Shown: piece by piece, positions 56,021 to 64,000 of the stretch
Layout: each line of letters begins with the position of its first letter
Numbering within the stretch: position 1 is the stretch's first letter
Source: Artemisia argyi
Lineage: Eukaryota; Streptophyta; Magnoliopsida; Asterales; Asteraceae
Assembly: GCA_030686995.1 (NCBI GenBank)
Contig: CM060692.1
Span: 8,475,465-8,539,464 of the forward strand
DNA length: 64,000 nucleotides
Direction: 5' to 3'
The notes under the pieces: generated by a model
Told to the model about the DNA's origin: nothing
The model's database searches: none
The model's input: only the letters and a program-made list of their open reading frames with translations
Position numbers and translations under genes: made by a program

Positions 56021-57274
56021 CATGGCCGGACCCACATTGGTGCCGGGTGTGGCACGGGCTACACCTTTATTTTGGTCACGAAGTGTAAATTTTTTTCGAA
56101 AACTGTCATTTCTTCATATGTGCAACACTCGATTTATTTTAGCTACTTTTGTTTTTTATCTTGCAACTTTAGTTAGTCGTGCACCTTTTATTTAGCCTAA
56201 AATATAATTGTAGAGAAATAAATAGCCCATTGTGAGATTGTTTTCTTTGTTTTCTGAGATTATTAAGGTGTTGAAATATGTGAAAAAGGAAGCTCTTGAT
56301 GGCCGGAACCAAAATCAAACAATTAGTATTTTATCATATTTTAAAAAGTTTGAGTTTGCGTTTTATTCCCACTTGATGGAGCACATTTTAGGAATCACGG
56401 ATTTATTGTCGAGATCTCTTCATAAACGAGCTCAAAATATTGTAGAGGCGGTTTCAATGATAAAAGGAACAAAACAAGCATTGGTAAGACTTAGAACAAG
56501 TCGGTTTGATGCATTTTTTAAGATAGTAAATTCTTTCTGTGAAAAACATGATATTGTAGTATTGAATATGGACGAAATTTGTGTTGCTAAAAGAAAACCG
56601 AGTAACTGGCATAAAGAATCGACATTATTTTGAGATTGATGTTTGGAGATCGATTTGGTAAGATAAGCACGGGTTTGCTTATTAATATGCCAGTTTTGAG
56701 TCCATGTGATTCATTTACAATGTTTGATGCATCAAAGATACTTACTTTAACTACGTTTTATCAAGATGATTTTACGGATGCGGATAGGTTTTCTCTTAGG
56801 CGGGAACTTGACCTCTACTATGAGACAGTGATTCATGATATCGACTTTATGAAGTTGAAAGGAATTACCGAGCTTGCTACGTTGATGGTGACACGAAAGA
56901 AGCATATTTCTTTTCCTTTGATTTATAAGTTATTGAAGCTTTCTTTAGTCTTATCTGTGGCAACCGCAACTGTAGAAAGATGTTTTTCGGCAATGAAATT
57001 GATAAAGACGAATCTCCGCAACAGAGTGGGTGAAAATTATATGAATGATGCTTTAATTTGTAACATAAAAAAAGAATTATTTGCGAAGGTTACAAATGAA
57101 GACGTGAGAAAGCACTTTCAAGGCTCAAAACGTCGAAGAGGTCAATAATAAGAGACCGAGTACTTTATTTACTAGTTTGTCATTTTTACAATTTATATAA
57201 CGTTGAATTTTTTTTGGGTACTTATAATTTTTTTTTTGTGCAACACCCTTTTTAAAATCTTGGGTCCGTCCCTG
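56021..57274 (+). mobile_element. hAT transposon with transposase remnant, 8 bp target duplication
   Basis: 1,254 bp. CATGGCCGGACCCA at the left and TGGGTCCGTCCCTG at the right form imperfect inverted repeats of the CAGGGNCGGACCCA type. GATACTAG flanks both sides without mismatch (56013-56020, 57275-57282). Inside are two open halves of a hAT transposase. The intact duplication suggests insertion, or the internal deletion of its parent, is fairly recent. Confidence 0.95.
56232..57148 (+). pseudogene. hAT transposase (DUF4371 / hAT dimerisation type), deleted and frameshifted
   Basis: The first part (56232-56633) reads FEFAFYSHLMEHILGITDLL, SRSLHKRAQNIVEAVSMIKG and FCEKHDIVVLNMDEICV, typical of the region before the hAT dimerisation domain. 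The frame then continues as YFEIDVWRSIW and hits a stop at about 56671. A second frame (56630-57148) has LVLSVATATVERCFSAMKLI and KTNLRNRVGENYMNDALICN, the C-terminal hAT dimerisation domain. The N-terminal zinc finger and most of the catalytic core are missing. It would have cut and moved hAT DNA; this copy is inactive. Confidence 0.88.
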
Positions 57275-57282
57275 GATACTAG

Positions 57283-57790
57283 ACTTTCAAATTTCGTCAG
57301 CTTCAATTCGTACAAGCATTAGCCTCTTAGGTTTTATAAACAAGATCTAAGGATGGTGTTTAAATGAGTGACTAATGTTTTACACACTTATTTTCTATTA
57401 GCACACAATATTGAATAGTCGTACATGTATTGTGTTAAACACACCATTAATGTACGCATAATTTATATGAAAAGTAATTTTGTGTCAAAGTATAAGATAT
57501 GCGAGTTGATCACAAATGGTTATATATTAATTAGTATCAGCATAATTAGTAAGATTAGCTACAGATTTTCTTATAATGTGATCCATATATGATTTGGTTT
57601 TATGGGTAGGTAAGCTAGTATAAAATAGTAACGACGTATGGAAGAAGCTTTATGGAATTATATTGACGCTGTTAGATGACACGATAGAGAATGCTAAATA
57701 TCAAACACATACGAAAAATTGCAAAGTCGGGGGATTTTTTTAATAGCATTCGTTTGTCTACTGGTTTAGCAGAAGAATACTAAACAGTGA
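57283..57790. other. Intergenic sequence, part of duplicated segment
   Basis: Short matches to 54380-54560 (GTACATGTATTGTGTTAAAC region; AGTATCAGCATAATTAGTAA) show it belongs to the duplicated unit. No gene. Confidence 0.4.
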
Positions 57791-58165
57791 TAACTAAAAC
57801 TTGGGCATGGACCTGGTTTTAAACTTACTTACTTGGGCTGTCAATCTCATTCGATTCAACACAGTGCCTAAAAGAATGCCCAAAAAGAATGTATAACTTT
57901 TGAATTTGAACATTGGAGCTGGAGTTGGAAGGCTTGGATCTGTTGGTGTTGAGCGCGATAGGTCTGCCGTGACATGATTGATAATCTTTTCGTTGTTTTC
58001 GGCCCTTGTTCCACTAATAGAATAATTAAGCCCGGTTTGGTTCAACTTCCATGCTAACACTTGTAGTGGTTTAGTAAATGCATTTTTTAGCCATGCTTTC
58101 ATACTATGGTTAGTCATCGAGACTTGACAAAAACTCAAGACAAGCTTCGCTCTTGAGACCCTCAT
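57791..58165 (-). pseudogene. Fused fragments of the unrecognised family
   Basis: The minus-strand frame joins the end of the ENYAQLINRV exon (SLDD region, read in a shifted frame as KLVLSFCQVSMTNHSMKAWL) with QTGLNYSISGTRAENNEKII and NHVTADLSRSTPTDPSLPTP, then a hydrophobic FFLGILLGTVLNRM. The two parts lie 3-8 kb apart in other copies, so an internal deletion fused them. Function unknown. Confidence 0.4.
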
Positions 58166-58169
58166 GCAA

Positions 58170-59250
58170 AATTTTCATATGCACAAAACGCAGCCCTAAT
58201 TCCGACTCTCATTTTTTGTTGTATGCACGTTCTAGACTATGGTAACGATGCATGAATTAAATCATATTGCCTGTTTTTGTTAGCTGCTAAATACGCTATC
58301 AATCTTTTGGGTAAAGGGGAGTAATCCTGCACCCGGTAAAATAAAAAATACGCTATCAATCGAATATTATATACTACTAAAAAAAGCATGCTAAATTCAT
58401 TGGTAAAATGCGTGGATTTAAAGACTATGAATCATGTAAAAATGTTAAAAATGTCATAGGAAAGTGGTGGGGAAGTAAGGAAGTTAGAGGGAGTTTAAGT
58501 GGAGATGAATAAAGAACTATGGCTTAAAAATAGGGGAGTAGTCTATGTGTGTTATAAACCTTTTTTTTTTTTTTTTTTTTTTTTTGATAAAATTTTCTTT
58601 CTAATCCCACATCGGTAGTAGAAAGGAATACTTAATAGTTTATATACTAAAGTCATTTGGGTTGAGTGAGTTGATGTTAATATTATGTTTACGAGTGGGT
58701 CATAATGCGTGTGGATTATCAAAACTATACGCGTCATGATGTGGTCGTTAACTTGTATGTTTCATTAATTTTTTTTTTCAAAAGCTTTTCTTCATGATAT
58801 TCTAAGTATTTATTACATGTTATTGTGAACGTTGAATCATTTCATGATCGGGCATTTTCAGTTGAGGAATCAGGAAACTTTTTTTTCACTTGACTCGGAT
58901 AATGCTAAATCGAATGGTTTTGCTGCGTTAGTTGGTGTTGAGCATTATAATGCTCATCACATTAAAGTTGTTTATCAGATCATGTAACTACTATACAATA
59001 TCGAATATAATTTTAATTTGCTACTTTAGTCTTCCGTCCTATTTAGATTTTTCATGTTGGTTAAGCACTTTATATTTAATTGATTTGGAATAGATGAAGT
59101 TTATGAATCAACATAGGTAACACAATCTGACTTGAAAAAATTATATTACTATCATCATAATCAATACGATAAGCTACCAAATTCCTCGTAAAACTATTCA
59201 CGAGTTACGTTGTATTAGGAATTAATGATTTCATACGATCAACTAATTAG
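58170..59250. other. Duplicated segment, unit 2 (partner 49010-50130)
   Basis: Matches 49010-49330 and 49690-50130 in order but lacks the SINE at 49556. A T26 tract is at 58560-58585. No gene. Confidence 0.6.
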
Positions 59251-59254
59251 AGCA

Positions 59255-59850
59255 TTGGCCATGGAACTATTTCTGTACTCAAGTTGTTGATACGCCAATA
59301 CACACCACCGACAGAACCGAAAACACAACCCATGACGTAAAGCCCACAGCGTAAAAAATAAAATATAAGAATCTTTCATTTTCGGCTAGAGATAGAGTTT
59401 GAGCTTGACCTTGAGCTGGAGGAGGTGGAGCTGGAGCTGTAGGAGAACGCCTTTGACCAACTATGACATGAATGATAATCTTGTCGTTGTTATTTTCGAC
59501 TATTATTCAACTAATGGAATATATAGGCCTGGTTTGGTTCAACTTGACCACCGAGTAACCATCGTTAGACTTTGTTGCATCAACGGATGATGGTGCGTTG
59601 CATTGCATATGATGTGATCTTCTTGCCTTATTTTAACCACCAAGCTCTTTTCAACCTCATACATATATGCTATAGAACCAACAACAACAACAACAACATG
59701 TATAAGAACCGTGTTTTGAAATAGCTATTAACAGATAACAATGTATGCATAGACCACTTACCGGTGCGTGGCCGGTGTCCCCAAATTGTAAACGGCTCCT
59801 TTCGTTCAACTGATTACATGTCGTTGATTCAACTTAAAAACTCATTAGAT
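59255..59850 (-). pseudogene. Fragment of the unrecognised family, membrane-anchor part (unit 2)
   Basis: Same order as 50580-50150 and 52059-52130: the KIIIHVIVGQRRSP region, a low-complexity stretch and a hydrophobic anchor, plus the exon-like GGAGCCGTTTACAATTTGGG at 59780. Here the join (about 59757) is uninterrupted, giving the empty site for the insertion at 50663-52058. Confidence 0.4.
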
Positions 59851-60348
59851 GCATCAATGTTGTGGTTCAACAACACAAGACTTAGAAGACACATAAAAAA
59901 CCATGGGTTTTTCCATTAAGTTGTGTAAAAAAAAGAACTAGTGAGAGTAAAAAGCATCGATCTTTTGACATATATAGAGATTTTTTTTAGGATTCGTGTG
60001 TTATACTACGTATTATTTTGTAGGTTCGCAAAATAACAATTGGTCCAAAAACTCTATGATCACTAACTATCCAATTAAATAAAAGCCCTTAGATGAAAAA
60101 ACATTCACTTTACAATTAACGTTTAGTATACCAAGCCAATAATTCGTCTTAAATATTCATTTATAACAATTTCTTAAAGAGGTTAGTCCCGCGCTTTGAT
60201 TTCGCTTTAAAAAAATGCTTGATATAAAGTTATTTAGTCGAATAGTATTCACAAAATATGCTAGCAATGACTATAACAACGTCATTTGCTATTTTAAATA
60301 AATGTCAATTTCCCAGCATAAATATTCCATTAGTGGACTAACTATTCT

Positions 60349-60570
60349 CTGGTATTTAGTTAAACTTGCAACATCTTGGGTATGAAAGCCATTGGACTAA
60401 ATTTTGACTATTCTCTGGTGTATCAGTTTTAATTAAATTTTGAATAGAGAAGGAAGTGGCTGGTATTTAGTTAAACTTGCAACATCTTGGGTATGAAAGC
60501 CATTGGACTAAATTTTGACTATTCTCTGGTGTATCAGTTTTAATTAAATTTTGAATAGAGAAGGAAGTGG
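60349..60570. repeat. Perfect 111 bp tandem duplication
   Basis: 60349-60459 and 60460-60570 are identical as far as I can read (CTGGTATTTAGTTAAACTTG ... GAGAAGGAAGTGG). No mismatch implies a very recent event. The duplicated unit runs into the SINE-type repeat. Confidence 0.92.
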
Positions 60571-60680
60571 CTTAGCTCAAGAATTGAACTTGGGGCATGT
60601 CCTTCACCAGCAATATCGTGACCACTAGTCCAACCCCACAATACATCATTTGAATGACATTATTAATACTTAAAATAGAG
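60571..60680 (-). repeat. SINE-type repeat, copy 4
   Basis: Minus-strand GGGGTTGGACTAGTGGTCAC and CCCAAGTTCAATTCTTGAGC. It shows the uninterrupted ATTATTAATACTTAA end that carries a Stowaway in copy 2. Confidence 0.45.
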
Positions 60681-61194
60681 GATGTTTGGAAGTTGCCAAA
60701 AGGATATGGTAAATGCTGAAAATAGGAGCAAGTGTTTTTATGAACAACAAAATTTTCACAAATTTTGTTGATATTCAGACACAATAAGAAATAAACTTCT
60801 TATTTTTCGCTTAAATGACAAATAATGAAAGCAGCTTATATTTGTATTTGAGATATTCTAGCCATTGGTTGGTTTTTTTTATGATATTTTTAAGATTTCT
60901 TCACTTAAACTTCAAAATTATTTGCTAATAAAAGCTAGGGTGTTGTTAGCAAAAATAATAGATTTTCATACATTCAAGTATTCAACCATGGTCACATCTA
61001 TATGTTGTATTCAACCACCCATCTTGCAAGTTATAAGTTTTTTTTTGTTGAACATCAAATCATTTCGGGGTTAAAAAGCTTATTATTTGATTTAAACCAT
61101 CCAATTAATTTGGATAAGGAGTTTTCAAATGAGTAAAACAATGATAAGAAAAAAAGACAAAAAGTTAGAAAAAAATAATAATAAAAAAATAAAA

Positions 61195-61268
61195 AATAAA
61201 ATGCATTGAAGATACTAAAAACACATTTTTTTTGCTTAAACATTTTCTTAAATTTGTTGCTAAGAAAG

Positions 61269-61313
<45 letters not shown>

Positions 61314-61526
61314 AAAAAAACTTGGAAAAGTTAACCCAAAGGGAAAAAATTAAAAATATTTATGAGTATAACAAGTGGTCCAAATCTCAATGTGAAGTGG
61401 CTTTGCTCTAGAATTGAACTTGGGACTTCCACCGTTCCACAATCCACATACCATCCCAACACCTTGACCACTAGCCCAACACAAACAATACATCATTCGT
61501 TGGACTTTATTAATGGTTAACATGTA
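61195..61526 (-). repeat. SINE-type repeat, copy 5
   Basis: Matches copies 1 and 3 over its length, with an A tract of ~43 bp inside (61269-61311). A Stowaway element adjoins on the right. Confidence 0.45.
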
Positions 61527-61768
61527 CTCTTTCGGTTCCAAAATTATTATCTCTTTTTTATTATTTGTGTTTTTTTTTTCTTCTTAATTTTGACTATAAA
61601 TATTTTTGTTTATTTTATACAATACTTAATGAAAATACATTTAAAACTCAATTATTCATATATTTTACATTAAGTATTATGTAATATAGATAAAAATACT
61701 TAAAGTTAAAGTTTTAAAGTACAGACCAAAAAAGTTAATAGGGAATAATAATTTTAAGACGGATAGAG
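61527..61768. mobile_element. Diverged Stowaway MITE
   Basis: CTCTTTCGGTTCCAAAATTA and the reverse of TAATTTTAAGACGGATAGAG are decayed Stowaway ends, flanked by TA (61525-61526, 61769-61770). 242 bp. It sits at the end of SINE-type copy 5, a few bases from the position equivalent to the Stowaway in copy 2. Confidence 0.7.
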
Positions 61769-61859
61769 TATGCATGTAAGATTTTTCACTAAATAAATGA
61801 AAAGGGATTTCAATGGATGGTGAGGAAAAAACACTTAAACAAGATGCGTACGTTATTTT

Positions 61860-62700
61860 TATCTTCATTTCTTTATATTTTGAGCTTATATAGAACCTTC
61901 AAACTACAATTTTAAATTTGTTCTTTTCATTCCAAAAATACTAGGATCCATAGGTATGCATGTACTTGCAAAAAATCATGACACTCGATACATAAAAAGT
62001 ACATTTTCATATTGGTAAAGTGTCCAATAGGTTACGATCGTGTTTTGATCCCAAACACGGAAGAAGTATACACTTGGAGAAGAGGTTAATCTCATTTTCA
62101 AAAACGTGCTATAGCTTTCTAAAATTCTTTCTAACAACATTCCTACCGTCTCATGTATCACATTTCAATCAACTTACGACAACTCCAATTAGAAAAATTT
62201 TAACCATAAACATTAGGATGATATATCTTTTTCTCTTCACAAACTTAACTTGTATACTTCATGTGAATAGATATCTCAAATCTAGAGTTGATCACGTTCT
62301 AAAAATAGGATCGACCAAAACCAAACCAGAGCGAAATGTTTGGTTAAGGTTCGAGTGGGTTTGGTCGGGTCCAACAAAGCATAACGGTCAGGTATGCACA
62401 AGACCAAACTGGACCGGATAGAGGACCGAATATGACGAAAGGGTGGACTAAGGATCGGACCGAAATATGTTCGGTCCAGTTCCTTGATTTGGTTATGTCC
62501 GCGATCTATTACGCTCAAATCCAATTTAATTGATTGGATCTTTGAGTCGTGCCTAGCATGTACGAATTCTAAGCAATTCCTTTTTCTTAGCTCCTTGCTA
62601 CTAGCCGAATACAAATTTGCCGTTAAAATAAAAGTACTATGCTGGTCTATTGAAACAACAGTGAAAAGAGGACCATAAATAGCCCACAGAATTAAAGATT
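61860..62700. other. Duplicated segment, unit 2 (partner 53691-54580)
   Basis: Ordered matches to 53740-54330. The frames in both strands are shadows of non-coding DNA rich in GGTTTGGTCGGGTCC type words. No gene. Confidence 0.6.
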
Positions 62701-63018
62701 CATAGATTAGTTACCATGTTACACCCGTATAGAATATTTAGGAGGTGTGAGTCTGGTTATTTTTAATACTCGTTTGGCAAGCAACGAGTAATTTGTAAAA
62801 ATAAAAATAGTATAACTACCGGCTTCTGGGTTTGTAATGTATGGCATAACATTATTATAGGATTGAGACTTACATGTTAAAACTTGTAGTGGTTCATTAA
62901 ATGCATTTGTAGCCATGCTTACATACTATGGTTAGTCACCGAGACTTGACAAAAACTCAAGACAAGCTTTGCTCTTGAGGCGAGACTTGTAGTGTCATCT
63001 TCCCTTATCATTCAGCGA
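62701..63018 (-). pseudogene. Exon of the unrecognised family, interrupted by a MITE
   Basis: 62880-63010 matches 54690-54830 (AAGACAAGCTTTGCTCTTGA, GTAGTGTCATCTTCCCTTAT). It carries an extra ~8 bp (GGCGAGACTT region) and is split by a transposon at 63018/63019. The exon resumes at 63978 (TTCATCGATTCTC) and runs off the window. Confidence 0.45.
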
Positions 63019-63977
63019 TAGGGGTGTTCATCGGTTCGGTTCTCGGTTAATCGGTTTATTCGGTTCGGGTTGTTCGGTTAAAAAAATTTTTTTGCTCAGA
63101 ACCGAAAACCGAACCGAACCGAAAATATCTATTACTGAACCGAACCGAAGTTCGGTTCGATTACGGGTAAAAACCGAAAACCGAATTTTATACTTGAATT
63201 ACACTATTTATATTTTTTTTTTAAATTTAATTATATATATTTTGGCAAAAAAAAAATATTTCAAACATAAAAAGTGTTTTTTACAAGGTTATAAATAGTG
63301 TGAACTGTGGCGCGGCAAGGTCAAGCCTCAAGCCTTAGCGTGAGACGTGGCGGCATGGCGTTTTTAAGGTGTGAATTAAGGCGGCAAAAAGTATTTATAG
63401 ATTTATATTATATTTCATTAGTATATCATATTTCATATACATCGAGTTTACAAAAAGTGTTATAAATAAGCGATAAAGTCAAGAAACTTTCTTTATATTT
63501 GTAATCTTCTTCAAATACTAGTAAACCCCTAAACGCCAAATACCAGTAAACCTCAAATACGATGTCCACATTCCAATTACTAGTAAATCTCCTAAACGTC
63601 TCAAATACCAGTACACCTTATCGCGTCTTATCGCACCTCATCTCATGCCAAGCCTTAACACGACGCCTTGGTCTATTGCGTGGCGTGGAGGTGACGCCTC
63701 GCGCCTTTGCGATGCCTTTGCGGCGCAAAGGCGCGCCTTTTAGAACACTGGTTTTTTATATTAGTATAAAATTTTAATGGAAATTTATATATAAAAAATA
63801 ATATAAATATATAAAAAAAAAATATATGTATTTATATAAATTCAGTTTTCTGTTCTGTTTTCAGTTCAGATAGCCAAACCCGTATCCAAACCGAATTTTT
63901 AATTCGGTTCGGTTCGGGTTTTTTTCGGTTCGGTTTTCAGTTTATTCAGTTTATTACCCGAACCATGAACACCTCTA
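63019..63977. mobile_element. hAT-like MITE hosting another MITE
   Basis: TAGGGGTGTTCATCGGTTCG on the left and CGAACCATGAACACCTCTA on the right are inverted repeats, followed inward by CGGTTCGG/CCGAACCG words. Flanking octamers TTCAGCGA (63011-63018) and TTCATCGA (63978-63985) match at 7 of 8. Paralogues at 47405 and 54827 have a single TTCCTCGA there, the empty site. Confidence 0.85.
63285..63750. mobile_element. GC-rich hAT MITE, nested, perfect 8 bp target duplication
   Basis: 466 bp. It is the inverted second copy of the element at 17379-17845: CAAGGTTATAAATAGTG on the left, AGGCGCGCCTTTTAGAACAC and TG on the right. GTTTTTTA flanks both sides (63277-63284, 63751-63758). Confidence 0.92.
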
Positions 63978-64000
63978 TTCATCGATTCTCTTTTTGGACC

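Noticed and set aside
62282..62614. 110-codon minus-strand frame
   Set aside because: The segment is duplicated at 54170-54330 where the frame is not kept; non-coding repeat words explain it.
1..64000. CRISPR array, operon or prophage-like system
   Set aside because: The sequence is clearly plant nuclear DNA; the tandem repeats seen are transposon subterminal arrays, minisatellites or microsatellites.

Overview
The window is plant nuclear DNA from a eudicot. It is AT-rich and repeat-dense, with plant LTR retrotransposon lineages, hAT, CACTA, Mutator-like and Stowaway elements, tRNA-derived SINEs and fragments of plant genes with GT-AG introns. The repeat style is compatible with Asteraceae, but nothing here proves a family or species. 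There is no bacterial, CRISPR or operon content. Nearly all short open frames are chance frames in AT-rich or repetitive DNA.

Layout. 1-7840: a minus-strand Athila-type Ty3/Gypsy retrotransposon (decayed gag, protease and RT, tRNA-Asp primer site, one 3.9 kb LTR) that appears to have inserted into 7841-10415, the 3' end of a second, plus-strand Athila/Tat-type element. The LTR of that second element ends inside a gene and removes its first ~193 codons, leaving the truncated membrane-protein paralogue at 10416-12102. 12.4-18.6 kb: MITEs, and an hAT element with a second hAT MITE nested in it. 18.65-28.1 kb: an old copy of the membrane-protein leader, split by a complete, young LTR retrotransposon without coding capacity (19025-26816) and bordered by a Stowaway element. 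29241-37512: an 8.3 kb CACTA element with tandem subterminal repeats and several nested insertions. 37.5-41.1 kb: a small gene-like ORF with a SUMO-interaction-like motif, a 314 bp hAT element and a ~1.2 kb foldback element.

41.1-46.8 kb holds the only clearly intact gene, a 754-codon multi-pass membrane protein of unknown function (42909-45173). It is flanked on both sides by near-identical leader+tail cassettes that lack the coding region. 47-63 kb is a roughly duplicated segment carrying broken exons of an unrecognised gene family, SINE-like repeats, two captured exportin-1 (XPO1/CRM1) exons next to a CACTA-like terminus, a retroposed ORF with a poly(A) tail, and a hAT transposase pseudogene with a perfect 8 bp target duplication. 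The window ends in a nested pair of hAT MITEs.

The genes do not form a pathway. The story is one tandem membrane-protein family and one decayed family, repeatedly duplicated and interrupted by transposons. Several insertions can be dated relative to each other because target-site duplications and paralogous empty sites are visible. All alignments and identity estimates were made by eye.
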